A stretch of DNA of 64,000 nucleotides. Origin: Candidatus Gastranaerophilales bacterium (GTDB taxonomy: Bacteria > Cyanobacteriota > Vampirovibrionia > Gastranaerophilales > Gastranaerophilaceae). Shown piece by piece: positions 53,898 through 64,000 of this stretch. Below the pieces are notes generated by a model. It ran no database searches and was not told the DNA's origin. It was given only the letters and a program-made list of their open reading frames with translations. The stretch spans positions 1-64,000 of the forward strand of contig CALUVN010000002.1 of the NCBI GenBank assembly GCA_944324235.1, written 5' to 3'. The translations under genes were made by a program, and so were the position numbers. Numbering within the stretch: position 1 is the stretch's first letter; each line of letters begins with the position of its first letter.

Positions 53898-54512
53898 TTA
53901 TCCGTCCAGAGATGAATCACTCAGCGGCTGGTTCAGCATAATACCTTCCCCGCCTACAACATCTGCTTTCTGACCTTCTATATAAAGATATACAGGCAAG
54001 TCAGTGTTTCGTTTTGCGGTTTTAATTAACTGGTAAAGACGTTTATAAAGACTGTCCGTGCCGCCTCCTGTCTCAAATCTTGCCGAAAGGTTAATTACTA
54101 CTTTATCAGGATATTCTCTTATTGAAAGAACCTCCGTTCCGGTCGGGATTTCCGAATATACGCCTTTTTCCTTTTCATTAGGGCGTGGACCTGCTATAAG
54201 GCTTTCTATTGCGTATTTTATCTTTGAGCCGTCTACTGATGCGTCGTATTGGCGTTTTACCGCTTTATACACTTCTTCTTTATTATCATTTTGTCCTATG
54301 AAAAACACATTGACGTAAACCTTTTGCTGTGACGGAGTCTGAGGTTGTTGTACAGGGTCTGCTTCTTCTTCAGTTGTTGTCCTTTCGGAAACCTCTATAT
54401 CCGAACCGGTTATGTCGTGTCCAAAATTAAAATACTTTAACACTCCGAATGTTACCAATCCGCCGATTGCAACAAGTAAAGCACCTATAATAATTTGTCG
54501 AGCGATATTCAT
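53898..54512 (-). CDS. Membrane-anchored GerMN-domain protein
   Basis: A 204-residue protein. One N-terminal membrane helix (RQIIIGALLVAIGGLVTFGV), a Thr/Glu/Pro/Gln-rich linker, then a GerMN domain (KVYVNVFFIGQ, YAIESLIAGPRPNEKEKGVY, PTGTEVLSIREYPDKVVINL, then ARFETGGGTDSLYKRLYQLI). GerM-like domains occur in envelope proteins of spore formers and cyanobacteria. The ATG at 54512 has SD AAGGAT. It lies just downstream of the DUF2993 gene. Confidence 0.88.
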   Translation of the reverse strand: MNIARQIIIGALLVAIGGLVTFGVLKYFNFGHDITGSDIEVSERTTTEEEADPVQQPQTPSQQKVYVNVFFIGQNDNKEEVYKAVKRQYDASVDGSKIKYAIESLIAGPRPNEKEKGVYSEIPTGTEVLSIREYPDKVVINLSARFETGGGTDSLYKRLYQLIKTAKRNTDLPVYLYIEGQKADVVGGEGIMLNQPLSDSSLDG

Positions 54513-54524
54513 AAGCAATAATCC

Positions 54525-55397
54525 TTATTTATGTTCTTTCACCGAATTTTTATCAACAATAAGCGTTCCGTTTACGTTTACGGTATTATTTGACAATGAA
54601 ATATTTCTCACATTCATTGTTGTATTATTATTTTCCAGTATATTCAAAGAAAATTCAAGAGGGTTAAGATAATTTAGCACCTTTGAAAGACTGCTTATGT
54701 CTATACTGAAGTTTTTACCGGCAATTTTTGTATTTTTAAATGCGATATTACCGTCTACTACTTTCAAATCAGCTTCCACTATCATATTATACTGACCGCC
54801 CAAAAACGGAAGCGAATAATTAAAAACATAGAAAAACTGATTGTTGTGAATTTTCACGCGTGTATCATTAATTTTGAAAAGATTTAAAGAAGATCCAAAA
54901 CTGTTAACATCACGTATCAGTCGTGCGTATGCACTTGAGTTCATTGTTTTGTTCAAATCATCTTCATTCATCACTATTGAATAACTCATAGGGAAAGCTT
55001 CTTTGAAAAATACAGAATTGCTGTCTTTATCAAAAACAATGTAGTTAAAATCACACAAGGTCTTAAAATCAAGATATGAAACATAAACCCCGTCCAAATC
55101 AAGATTTTCGCCTGAAATATCCAGAGACTTAAATCTGCCGGCTTTTAAATCCGCCATGCTGTATGAGCTTACCTTGACCTTAAACTTCTCGCCGGATTCT
55201 TTTTTCAGCTGTTTCTTTATCAAAGACTGGGCTACCTGCTGGGCAAGAAGATTTGAACCTGTTGCATTTGCTAATGTTCTTTTTAAGCCTGATGACAAAT
55301 CATAAGGAGCTACACATCCGACAAAGGCTGACTGCGAAGCATAGGAGACTCCGTTTGCTATAATTAAAGACATTAATAAAATCAGAATTTTTTTCAT
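54525..55397 (-). CDS. DUF2993 (LmeA-like) exported protein
   Basis: A 290-residue protein with signal peptide (KKILILLMSLIIANGVSYA). The mature part has LDISGENLDLDGVYVSYLDF and LGGQYNMIVEADLKVVDGNI, fitting DUF2993, a lipid-binding tubular fold related to LmeA, which is common in cyanobacteria and actinobacteria. A role in envelope lipid or glycolipid handling is inferred. Start two nt after truB, so it is the tail of the prfA-truB cluster. Confidence 0.8.
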   Translation of the reverse strand: MKKILILLMSLIIANGVSYASQSAFVGCVAPYDLSSGLKRTLANATGSNLLAQQVAQSLIKKQLKKESGEKFKVKVSSYSMADLKAGRFKSLDISGENLDLDGVYVSYLDFKTLCDFNYIVFDKDSNSVFFKEAFPMSYSIVMNEDDLNKTMNSSAYARLIRDVNSFGSSLNLFKINDTRVKIHNNQFFYVFNYSLPFLGGQYNMIVEADLKVVDGNIAFKNTKIAGKNFSIDISSLSKVLNYLNPLEFSLNILENNNTTMNVRNISLSNNTVNVNGTLIVDKNSVKEHK

Positions 55398-55399
55398 TT

Positions 55400-56251
55400 T
55401 TAATTAAACACTTTCTTCATAAGTATTTTATTATTATCTCTAAAGCCGACGGCTTTAATATCATTATTATAAATCAAAATTACAAAATCATTACTTTTGT
55501 TAGTTTTGTTTACAATAGGATTACCGTTGCGAAGTTTTGCAAAATCACTATCCGAAATTTCAACTTTATCAAGAAGAAGCACATCAACCGGATTTATGAG
55601 AAAACTCTGAACACCGGTCTTTAAATCTTCGAGGCTGGAGGAATTTTCGATGTTGAACCCCCCTGCTTTTGTACGGATAAGTTTAATCAAATGACCGCCG
55701 CAGCCGAGTATTTTGCCTAAATCATAAGCTATTGAACGGATATATGTTCCGGCAGAACATTTAACAAGAATCTCCGCGGTCTGATTAATCTCATCAAAAT
55801 TTTTAAGTTCAATTCTTTCTATAAAAACCTTGCGCGGCTGAATTTCTACATTTTGCCCTTTACGTGCGTACTCGTAAAGTTTTTTCCCGTTCACTTTTAT
55901 TGCGGAATAAATCGGCGGAAGCTGTTCAATTTCACCCTCAAAGTTTTTCAAACCTATAAAAACTTCTTCTTCAGAAACTTTTTTATCGAAAGTTTCCGTT
56001 ACAACTCCTTCTATATCGTAAGTATCTGTATTGCGGCCGAATTGAACCGTTGCCAGATATTCTTTATCATCAGCCAGATATTCTATTAATCTTGTGGCTT
56101 TTCCGATACAAACAGGAAGAACGCCTTCCGCAAACGGATCTAACGTTCCTGTATGACCGATTTGCTTGATATTTGTAATTTTACGCATAAAAGAAACAAC
56201 GTCATGAGACGTCATTCCTTTTGGTTTATAAACATTCAAAAATCCAAACAT
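55400..56251 (-). CDS. truB: tRNA pseudouridine-55 synthase
   Basis: A 283-residue TruB: FGFLNVYKPKGMTSHDVVSF, GHTGTLDPFAEGVLPVCIG (catalytic Asp in the GTLDP loop), KEYLATVQFGRNTDTYDIEG, GEIEQLPPIYSAIKVNGKKL and CSAGTYIRSIAYDLG. It pseudouridylates U55 in the T loop of tRNA. I start at ATG 56251. The in-frame TTG at 56287 lies inside rbfA. The only SD (AAAGGAG) is about 15 nt upstream, so initiation may depend on coupling to rbfA. Confidence 0.93.
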   Translation of the reverse strand: MFGFLNVYKPKGMTSHDVVSFMRKITNIKQIGHTGTLDPFAEGVLPVCIGKATRLIEYLADDKEYLATVQFGRNTDTYDIEGVVTETFDKKVSEEEVFIGLKNFEGEIEQLPPIYSAIKVNGKKLYEYARKGQNVEIQPRKVFIERIELKNFDEINQTAEILVKCSAGTYIRSIAYDLGKILGCGGHLIKLIRTKAGGFNIENSSSLEDLKTGVQSFLINPVDVLLLDKVEISDSDFAKLRNGNPIVNKTNKSNDFVILIYNNDIKAVGFRDNNKILMKKVFN

Positions 56252-56258
56252 AGAGGGA

Positions 56259-56603
56259 TTAAAGTTCTCCTTTTGAGATTTTATCAATAAGTTCGCTTAC
56301 TCTTGAACCTTTTTCCAGAGAATCCGTGTAGACAAATTTCAATTCAGGAGTTAAACGCAGTCTGATACGTTTTCCTACTTCATAGCGGATTTTCGGCGTA
56401 TTTTTCTCGATAACTTCTTTTGATTTTTCAATCTGTTCATCTGAGCCGAGAACACTGTAAATTACTTTTGCAAAAGAATTGTCATGTGCGACTTCAATAT
56501 CCAGAACTGACACGACACCTTCAAGGCCTCTGACTTCTTTGCGAAGGATATCTGATATGTCACGCATCAACTCTTTTCTTACACGTTCATTTCTTAATGT
56601 CAT
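56259..56603 (-). CDS. rbfA: Ribosome-binding factor A
   Basis: A 114-residue KH-like protein: RNERVRKELMRDISDILRKE, VSVLDIEVAHDNSFAKVIYS and RLRLTPELKFVYTDSLEKGS. It assists 16S rRNA 5'-end maturation on the 30S subunit. It lies 14 nt after infB and 7 nt before truB, the normal infB-rbfA-truB order. Confidence 0.95.
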   Translation of the reverse strand: MTLRNERVRKELMRDISDILRKEVRGLEGVVSVLDIEVAHDNSFAKVIYSVLGSDEQIEKSKEVIEKNTPKIRYEVGKRIRLRLTPELKFVYTDSLEKGSRVSELIDKISKGEL

Positions 56604-56617
56604 AATTAAAAACCCTA

Positions 56618-59146
56618 TTAATCTAAACTTTTACGCTCAATTTCTTCGGTTGTAGAAACTTCGATAATATCACCGACTTCGATATCGTTCCATTTACTGA
56701 AAGAGATACCGCATTCAAAACCTTGAGCGACTTCTTTAACATCATCCTTGAATCGTTTAAGCTGGTCAATTGCCCCTCTGAATATTTCCTGACCGTTACG
56801 GTAGAGGATAGCATTCTTACTGCGGACAATCTTACCTTCTGTGACGTAGCAGCCTGCAATTTTTGTAGTTTTTCCGATAGTAAATACCTGACGGATTTCT
56901 GCTTTACCGAGTTCAACCTCTTTAATTTCAGGCTGCAGGAGTGAAAGCATTGTTTTTTCCATATCTTCAAGGATTTGATAGATAATATCGTATTTCTTAA
57001 TTGTAACACCTTCACGTTCAGCGGCTGCAAGAGCATTGCTGTCTTCTTTTACGGTAAATCCAAGGATAATCGCGCCTGATGCGGATGCTAACATAACATC
57101 AGCTTCAGAGATATCACCGACTCCGACGTGAATGATTTTTGTTTTGATTTCTTTTGATTCAAGCTGCGCAATAGCCTGAGAAACAGCTTCAGCAGCACCG
57201 TGGGTATTTGCTTTGATAATCAAATTCAACTGAGGAATATCATCTTCACCTGCGACGGCTTCACGTCTGATATGAGCAGGAAGCATAGCTTCCAAACGTT
57301 TGTTACGTGCTTTTTCTTTACGTTTATCAACTATAGCTTTCATTTCTTTTTCGTTTTTAACAACTTCAAAGTAGTCGCCTGCTTGAGGCACTTCAGTAAG
57401 CCCGAGGATTTCTACAGGTGTTGAAGGTTCTGCCTTTTGAATTTTTTCTCCGCTGTCTGAAAGCAATGCTCTGACACGTCCGCAAGCAGTACCGACGACT
57501 ATACAGTTGCCGACACGCAAAGTACCGTTTTGAACAAGAAGGGTTGCGACAGGGCCTTTACCTTTGTCGAGGTTTGCTTCTATAACTACGCCTGATGCTT
57601 CCGCTTTCGGGTTAGCTTTAAGGTCCTGAATATCTGCAACCAGAAGGATATATTCCAGAAGTTCATCAATACCTGTACCGTTTAAGGCTGACACTTTTAC
57701 CGTAATTGTATCGCCGCCCCATTCTTCCGGCACAAGTCCGTGTTCTGTAAGCTGCTGCAAAATTTTATCAGGGTTTGCACCTGGTTTATCAATCTTGTTA
57801 ACTGCAACTATTATAGGCACTTCTGCAGCTTTTGCGTGGTTGATTGCTTCAATGGTCTGAGGCATTATACCGTCGTCTGCTGCAACAACAAGAATAGCGA
57901 TATCTGTAGCTTTTGCACCTCTTGCGCGCATTTCCGTAAACGCTTCGTGACCCGGTGTATCTACAAATACTATTTTCTTTTCCTTATTGTTATCAAGATA
58001 TACAGTATAAGCACCGATAGATTGGGTGATACCACCGACTTCAGTGGCTACAATTTTATGTTTTGATGCACGGATACTGTCTAGCAGTGTTGTTTTACCG
58101 TGGTCAACGTGACCCATGATACTTACGACAGGTGCGCGTTTTTTGAGTAATTTTTTATCAACTTCGGTCAGAGCTTTATTTTTTTGCTCTTTTTCCATTT
58201 CTTCTTCGATATAAGCATCTAAATCTTCATCAAGAACTTCAAGGTTATACTCGGCGCAAATTTGTTTGATAACATCTACATCAATAAGCTGGTTGACTGT
58301 TGCCATAATCCCGTGAAGCATCAGGAATTTAACGATTTCCGCAGGAGTTTTGTGAATTTTTTCCGACAATTCAGAGATTGTCATAGCCTGATTTACGACA
58401 ATTTGCGTAACTTCTGCGACTTCTTCATCTTTATGAACTCTTTTTTTATGTTTTTGAGCTGCGGCTTTTTCTAAAGAAATACGTTCCTGTTCTTCTTTTT
58501 TAGAGTTAAAATCTTTATCTTTTCTTTTGCCTTCGGAACGTTTACGGCTTGAACCCTTGTTTTCGTATATATCCTGAGAAATAATATGTCTCTGGATAGG
58601 CTTTTTCTCTGTACTTTTTTCGCCTCTTGTGAATGATTTATTTTCTGATGAAGAGGAATCTTTTGAAAATTCTTTTTTACCGCCTTTTGCATCTCCACGC
58701 GGAGGGAATTTTTTACCGCCGTCTTCTCCGTCTCTGCGGGAAGGTTTTGTTTTATCCGGACGTCTTGCGGCAGTTTGCCCGTCTGTTTTAGGAGGGGCTT
58801 TTCTGACTATTTCAAGACGGCTTGTCGGGGTTTGTTTTACAACTTCAACACGCGGACGTTCTTTTACGTCTTCTTTTGGTTCTTCCGCTTTTTCCGGTTC
58901 AATACTTTCAACTGTTTCAGGCTCCGGACTTTTAGCCTTTTTAACAACAAAAGCTTTCGGTTTTTTAACTTCTTTTACAGAACCTGCTGCGATAAAATCT
59001 TTCAGGCGTTTTACCTGTTCCATCGTAACTGTACTTGAATGAGTTTTGTTCGTTACTCCAAGCTGGGCAAATTTTTCTATTATTTCTTTGCTTGTAAGTC
59101 TCATTTCTTTTGCTAATTCATTTATTCTTATCGTTTCAAAACTCAT
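56618..59146 (-). CDS. infB: Translation initiation factor IF-2
   Basis: An 842-residue IF-2. The N-terminal HTH (INELAKEMRLTSKEIIEKFA) is followed by a long charged Lys/Arg/Glu/Pro linker (about 60-255). The G domain has GHVDHGKTTLLD near 343, DTPGHEAF and NKIDKP. The C-terminal C2 domain includes KTTKIAGCYVTEGKIVR and FECGISFSKWNDIEVGD. It places fMet-tRNA on the ribosome. It overlaps ylxR by 11 nt. Confidence 0.97.
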   Translation of the reverse strand: MSFETIRINELAKEMRLTSKEIIEKFAQLGVTNKTHSSTVTMEQVKRLKDFIAAGSVKEVKKPKAFVVKKAKSPEPETVESIEPEKAEEPKEDVKERPRVEVVKQTPTSRLEIVRKAPPKTDGQTAARRPDKTKPSRRDGEDGGKKFPPRGDAKGGKKEFSKDSSSSENKSFTRGEKSTEKKPIQRHIISQDIYENKGSSRKRSEGKRKDKDFNSKKEEQERISLEKAAAQKHKKRVHKDEEVAEVTQIVVNQAMTISELSEKIHKTPAEIVKFLMLHGIMATVNQLIDVDVIKQICAEYNLEVLDEDLDAYIEEEMEKEQKNKALTEVDKKLLKKRAPVVSIMGHVDHGKTTLLDSIRASKHKIVATEVGGITQSIGAYTVYLDNNKEKKIVFVDTPGHEAFTEMRARGAKATDIAILVVAADDGIMPQTIEAINHAKAAEVPIIVAVNKIDKPGANPDKILQQLTEHGLVPEEWGGDTITVKVSALNGTGIDELLEYILLVADIQDLKANPKAEASGVVIEANLDKGKGPVATLLVQNGTLRVGNCIVVGTACGRVRALLSDSGEKIQKAEPSTPVEILGLTEVPQAGDYFEVVKNEKEMKAIVDKRKEKARNKRLEAMLPAHIRREAVAGEDDIPQLNLIIKANTHGAAEAVSQAIAQLESKEIKTKIIHVGVGDISEADVMLASASGAIILGFTVKEDSNALAAAEREGVTIKKYDIIYQILEDMEKTMLSLLQPEIKEVELGKAEIRQVFTIGKTTKIAGCYVTEGKIVRSKNAILYRNGQEIFRGAIDQLKRFKDDVKEVAQGFECGISFSKWNDIEVGDIIEVSTTEEIERKSLD

Positions 59147-59381
59147 TTATTAATTTCCCTTTCAGTTCGTCGGATATAGAACATTTCAGCGCTTTTTGAA
59201 TTTTATTTTTCTTCAAAGCAAGTTCTATACAAGACTTATTATAACAAAGATATGCCGATCTGCCAAATATTTTGGAATCAGGGTTGATAATGATGTCACC
59301 GCGGGAGTTTTCTCTGGTAATTTTAATGAGATTATCTCTGTTTTTAATTTCTCCGCAAGCGATACATTTTCTTTCAACCAA
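59136..59381 (-). CDS. YlxR family RNA-binding protein (DUF448)
   Basis: An 81-residue protein: ERKCIACGEIKNRDNLIKIT, SKIFGRSAYLCYNKSCIELA. The Cys-x-x-Cys and GRSAY-L-C blocks are the YlxR fold. It is usually encoded between nusA and infB. Here nusA is missing and prfA precedes it. It overlaps infB by 11 nt. Confidence 0.92.
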   Translation of the reverse strand: MVERKCIACGEIKNRDNLIKITRENSRGDIIINPDSKIFGRSAYLCYNKSCIELALKKNKIQKALKCSISDELKGKLINEF

Positions 59382-59391
59382 TTGGCACTCC

Positions 59392-60474
59392 TTAGTTTAC
59401 TTCTGCCAGCTTTTCCAATTTTAACTTCTGGTCGTATTCCATCAATAGTTTGATTAATTCATCCAAATCACCGTCAATAACAGTCCACACATTGAGGTTA
59501 TGATTTAATCTGTGGTCAGTCAGACGACCTTGAGGGAAGTTATACGTTCTGATACGTTCGCTTCTGTCGCCTGAACCTACCTGAGAACGGCGAAGGTCTG
59601 TTATTTCCTGCATTTGTTTCTGTACTTCCATATCATACAATTTGGCTTTCAAAATTTGTAAAGCACGTTCTTTATTTTGTAACTGAGAACGTTCTTCAGT
59701 ACAGAAAATCATAATACCTGTAGGTTTGTGGAATACACGTGCTGCGGTTTCAACTTTATTAACGTTTTGTCCACCGGCGCCGCCTGAACGTGCAGTTGTG
59801 ATTTCAATATCATTCATATTAAGTTCAACTTCAACATCATCGACTTCCGGCATAACCGCAACTGTTGCTGTGGAAGTGTGAACACGGCCCTGTGATTCTG
59901 TTGCCGGAACTCTCTGAACTCGGTGCACGCCTGATTCGTATTTTAATTGTGAATAAACCGCGTCACCTTTTATAGAAATAATAATTTCTGAAACACCGCC
60001 GGCTTCACATTCTGTTTTACTCAAAACCTGAGTCTGCCAGCCTTTTTTATCTGCATAGCGCATATACATTCTGGCCAAATCGCCCGCAAAAATGTTTGCT
60101 TCATCTCCGCCGGCTCCGCCGCGGATTTCAAGCATAATATCTTTATCATCCATCGGGTCGCGGGGAAGAAGAAGAACCTTCATTCTTTCTTCGTATTCAG
60201 GAAGTTTTGCTTCGTTTTCTTCCATTTCTGCTTTGAGGAAGCTTCTCATTTCTTCGTCTTTTTCTTCGTGAATCATTTGTTTTGCTTCTTCAATGGCATC
60301 AACGGCTTTTTTCCACGCATAATAGAGTTCAACGGTTTCTTCCATTGATTTTCTCTGTTTTGAGAGGTCTCTAAATCTGTTATAATCCTGAATTACAGCA
60401 GGGTCTGACAGGGTAACACCCAGCTCGTTATATTTTTTCTCTATCTGGAGAATTTTGTCTAACATATCTTTCAT
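59392..60474 (-). CDS. prfA: Peptide chain release factor 1
   Basis: A 360-residue class I release factor. [18 protein letters not shown], the tripeptide PAT of RF1 in [13 protein letters not shown] and the GGQ loop in [16 protein letters not shown] are present, as are [18 protein letters not shown] and [18 protein letters not shown]. The P-x-T tripeptide marks UAA/UAG specificity rather than RF2. It starts the prfA-ylxR-infB-rbfA-truB series, with the ATG at 60474 followed closely by a second in-frame ATG. Confidence 0.96.
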   Translation of the reverse strand: MKDMLDKILQIEKKYNELGVTLSDPAVIQDYNRFRDLSKQRKSMEETVELYYAWKKAVDAIEEAKQMIHEEKDEEMRSFLKAEMEENEAKLPEYEERMKVLLLPRDPMDDKDIMLEIRGGAGGDEANIFAGDLARMYMRYADKKGWQTQVLSKTECEAGGVSEIIISIKGDAVYSQLKYESGVHRVQRVPATESQGRVHTSTATVAVMPEVDDVEVELNMNDIEITTARSGGAGGQNVNKVETAARVFHKPTGIMIFCTEERSQLQNKERALQILKAKLYDMEVQKQMQEITDLRRSQVGSGDRSERIRTYNFPQGRLTDHRLNHNLNVWTVIDGDLDELIKLLMEYDQKLKLEKLAEVN

Positions 60475-60597
60475 ACCCTGATTATATCAGGAACAAAAAA
60501 TTTTTCAAAGGGGGGATTACATCAGGAACTATGAATTGTAAATTATGAATATTAATTTATAAATTTTGATGCACCGGACTTATTTATTTCATAAACT

Positions 60598-60626
60598 TTG
60601 CAAAAGCTGAAATTTTCATGTATAAT
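60598..60626 (+). promoter_or_regulatory. Promoter of the DUF475-GT2 unit
   Basis: TTGCAA (60598-60603), exactly 17 nt, then TATAAT (60621-60626). The start would be near 60633 and the leader about 20 nt, containing the SD GAGGAG before the ATG at 60654. Confidence 0.75.
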
Positions 60627-60653
60627 ATAGCAAGCAAAGAGAGGAGAAAAACA

Positions 60654-61724
60654 ATGCTGCACTACTTTTTAGGGTCATATATAGTTGCAATAGCCGGTTT
60701 TGTCGGCGCTTACTTCTGGGGTGAACACGCTCACGCCGGAACAGGTCTGGCCTGTGTGTTTATCGCACTTGTGTTAAGTGTTCTTGAAATAAGCTTATCT
60801 TTTGATAACGCGGTTGTTAATGCAATGAAACTTGAACACATGTCGGATAAATGGCGTCATAGATTTTTAACATGGGGTATTGCGATAGCAGTTTTCGGTA
60901 TGAGATTTTTGTTCCCGATTTTAGTTGTTGCAATATTTGCAAAAGTAGGCATTGTTGAAGTTGCAAGAATGGCGTTGACCAATGTGGATAAGTATGCGGG
61001 TTATCTGCACGCAACGCACGCACCGATTGTAACTTTCGGCGGAATTTTCCTTATGATGTTATTTCTTCATTACTTCTTTAACCACGAAAAAGCTGTTCAC
61101 TGGATTAAGGTAATTGAATCCCCGCTGTCTCATCTCGACCATATAAAAGGAATTGAAATAGTAATTGCATTACTGGCCGTAATTGCAACCCAAAACTTTG
61201 TCCCTGATGAGGTAAAAGTTTCCGTTATGATTTCAGGGATTGCCGGTGTTATAACATATCTGGCAATTGATGGATTTACACATTATCTTGAAAAACATGA
61301 AGAACGACGTATGGCACAATGCGTAAATTCAGGTGCAAAATGCACGGGGCTTATAAGTTTTCTTTATCTTGAACTTATTGACGCATCATTCTCGCTCGAC
61401 GGGGTTCTCGGAGCATTTGCATTAAGTAAAGACGTCATAATTATTACTATTGGTCTTGCAATAGGTGCAATGTTTGTACGTTCATTGACAATAATGCTTG
61501 TGGAAAAGAAAACTCTTGCAAAATTTATCTATCTTGAACACGGCGCACACTGGGCTATCGGTGCGTTATCAATATTAATGCTTGTGTCTACAGTAGAAGA
61601 AATTCCGGAAGTTGTTACAGGCGTTATCGGGCTTGGTTTTATTATAGCAGCATTTATTTCATCAATCGTCCACAACAGAAAAATGGCAAGGCTGATTGCA
61701 GGCGGAGAAGAAAAAAATGCTTAA
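60654..61724 (+). CDS. DUF475/TerC-like integral membrane protein
   Basis: A 356-residue protein with about nine membrane helices. SLSFDNAVVNAMKLEHM and LELIDASFSLDGVLGAFALS carry the conserved acidic FDNA and D-G motifs of the TerC/DUF475 family, and KKTLAKFIYLEHGAHWAIG is the C-terminal mark. Related proteins handle metal ions, Mn2+ in some TerC/Alx members. The start is the ATG at 60654 with SD. The frame from 60618 begins inside the promoter. The stop overlaps the GT2 start. Confidence 0.88.
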   Translation: MLHYFLGSYIVAIAGFVGAYFWGEHAHAGTGLACVFIALVLSVLEISLSFDNAVVNAMKLEHMSDKWRHRFLTWGIAIAVFGMRFLFPILVVAIFAKVGIVEVARMALTNVDKYAGYLHATHAPIVTFGGIFLMMLFLHYFFNHEKAVHWIKVIESPLSHLDHIKGIEIVIALLAVIATQNFVPDEVKVSVMISGIAGVITYLAIDGFTHYLEKHEERRMAQCVNSGAKCTGLISFLYLELIDASFSLDGVLGAFALSKDVIIITIGLAIGAMFVRSLTIMLVEKKTLAKFIYLEHGAHWAIGALSILMLVSTVEEIPEVVTGVIGLGFIIAAFISSIVHNRKMARLIAGGEEKNA

Positions 61725-62577
61725 TCTCCCGCTGGTAAGTTTTGTCGTTACTTCATATAATTATGAAAAATATATTCTGAAAACTCTTGAGAGCATTAAA
61801 AAGCAATCTTACAAAAATTTTGAAATTCTTGTAGTTGACGATTGCTCATCCGACAATTCTTGCAAGGTGGTTGAAAAATTTATTGAAGAAAATCAGGATT
61901 TAAAAATAACCCTGTTTGTTCAAAACAAAAATCAGGGTCAAATGTCTGCAATGATGAGAGGACTTAAAGAAGCGCAGGGACAGTTTGTAAGTTTTATAGA
62001 TTCGGACGATATACTCATGCCGGACTATGCAAAAATTCACGTCCAGACGCATCTGAAAACAAGTCTCGCAATGACATCCTGTTCTATTATTGAAATCGGA
62101 GAAAACGACGAAGTGCATACGTTCAATTCAATATCGTCCCCTGCTTGCGAAACTGTTGAGGATTTGTTGAACACTGAAAAAAATGATTACAAAATCATAA
62201 AAGCACACTTCGGCGGCTGGCACTGGTCACCGAACAGTTCTGCAATGTACAGAAAAGCATCAATTGAACTCCTGCTTGATTATAAAAATACTGACAAGTG
62301 GAGAATTTGTCCTGATAAATTTATTATGAACTATGCGCACCTCATCGGAGGAAGTGCAATAATTAATGCACCGTTGATTGGGTACAGACGACATTCTTCC
62401 AACGCCGGAAACTGCACGCTTGTTACAGGTGACAAACGTCTCCATTCAGATAAAACAACTTTAGTAAATCTAAATAATAATATTAAAATTCGTCCGGAAA
62501 TGATTAAATTTCTCTGGCAGGAGAAAGAAAAACTCGGACTGCGCAATGTCCTGAAATTATCACTCAGATGTCTATAA
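61717..62577 (+). CDS. Family 2 glycosyltransferase
   Basis: A 286-residue GT-A fold enzyme. The N-terminus VSFVVTSYNYEKYILKTLES, then ILVVDDCSSDNS and the DxD-type FIDSDDILMPDY at about 90-102. An acceptor region with HFGGWHWSPNSSAMYRK follows. The donor sugar and acceptor are unknown. The ATG at 61717 has GGAG upstream and overlaps the DUF475 stop by 8 nt. It is short, without a membrane segment. Confidence 0.88.
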   Translation: MLNLPLVSFVVTSYNYEKYILKTLESIKKQSYKNFEILVVDDCSSDNSCKVVEKFIEENQDLKITLFVQNKNQGQMSAMMRGLKEAQGQFVSFIDSDDILMPDYAKIHVQTHLKTSLAMTSCSIIEIGENDEVHTFNSISSPACETVEDLLNTEKNDYKIIKAHFGGWHWSPNSSAMYRKASIELLLDYKNTDKWRICPDKFIMNYAHLIGGSAIINAPLIGYRRHSSNAGNCTLVTGDKRLHSDKTTLVNLNNNIKIRPEMIKFLWQEKEKLGLRNVLKLSLRCL

Positions 62578-62584
62578 ATACAAA

Positions 62585-62631
62585 AACGGTTAAAAAGTTT
62601 GCAAGCTCTTTAACCGTTTTTTATTTTATTT
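62585..62631 (+). terminator. Terminator after the GT2 gene
   Basis: AAAAACGGTTAAA and TTTAACCGTTTTTT form a long stem around an imperfect loop (aagtttgcaagctc), ending in T. It also faces ahcY, which ends at 62642. Confidence 0.8.
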
Positions 62632-62641
62632 TTTAATATCT

Positions 62642-63910
<1,269 letters not shown>

Positions 63911-64000
63911 TTACTTTCTCCTGCGTTGAATACATATTTAATGTATTTAGTACAATTTATATTATAAAACAAATTTTCACCATTTAAAAAAAAAGTATTT

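Noticed and set aside
63911-64000. SAH riboswitch upstream of ahcY
   Set aside because: The sequence is AT-rich with only a short 7-bp palindrome and lacks the GC-rich paired core of a SAH riboswitch. The window ends before any longer leader can be judged.

Overview
The window is 64 kb of a low-GC, gene-dense bacterial chromosome. The closest fit is a gut Gastranaerophilales/Melainabacteria (Vampirovibrionia) lineage, the non-photosynthetic sister group of Cyanobacteria. This is an inference, not a proof. It rests on a YvcK with two N-terminal membrane helices, a GH57 glucan branching enzyme, a DUF2993 protein, prepilins with an FTLAEVLITLGIIGVV-type N-terminus, and an AT-rich genome with short operons on both strands. 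Promoters commonly read TTGnnn-N17-TAnnnT with a TG just upstream (TGCTA.AAT).

Layout. 1-2.7 kb: the 5' part of a large minus-strand gene for a repeat surface protein built on the GGAI/FxxN motifs of chlamydial Pmp autotransporters. A run of nine G near its start puts the start codon out of frame. 2.9-9.1 kb: rsmH with an FtsL-like partner, a GAF/degenerate HD-GYP protein, a Cys-rich protein and gyrB. 9.2-12.3 kb: adk-map-SMR transporter-RNase H-like protein, facing tmk. 12.3-14.9 kb: rpmG-tRNA-Trp-secE-nusG-rplK-rplA. 15.1-17.5 kb: a coiled-coil protein, coaD, small regulators and a HAD phosphatase. 17.6-22.1 kb: a double-helicase protein coupled to a Cas4/AddB-like Fe-S nuclease. 22.1-25.5 kb: mtnA, a membrane protein, ruvC and a LysM protein. 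25.5-27.9 kb: two secreted proteins, then rplL and rplJ with a long leader. 27.9-33.2 kb: pxpA-yvcK-panB-panC, a membrane protein and rpsT. 33.4-41.5 kb: GH57 branching enzyme, acetyltransferases, a Tat-type flavoprotein, DUF3737/CMD and a UvrA2-like ATPase. 41.6-47.2 kb: a less conserved accessory stretch with a chimeric pilin/glycosyltransferase remnant, a frameshifted polyprenol-phosphate mannose synthase, several unknown proteins and tRNA-Asp with tandem copies of its 3' end. 47.2-50.7 kb: pyrH-frr-cdsA-rnc-rpe. 50.9-54.5 kb: a ribbon-helix-helix protein, a regulator made of four winged helices, a prepilin, XRE and HicB-like proteins and a GerMN protein. 54.5-60.5 kb: prfA-ylxR-infB-rbfA-truB-DUF2993. 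60.6-64 kb: DUF475 transporter, GT2 and ahcY.

Most genes are core housekeeping: translation, ribosome assembly, CoA/pantothenate synthesis, nucleotide kinases, envelope lipid synthesis and recombination repair. The most interesting material is the Pmp-like protein with its G9 switch, the fused dead/active helicase with its coupled nuclease, the four-winged-helix regulator, the tRNA-Asp 3'-end array and the decayed pilin/glycosyltransferase locus. Several genes (rpmG, a 57-aa protein at 45.7 kb, a 43-codon leader ORF at 27.7 kb) are short, and many start codons were moved to the one with a proper Shine-Dalgarno (SD) site.
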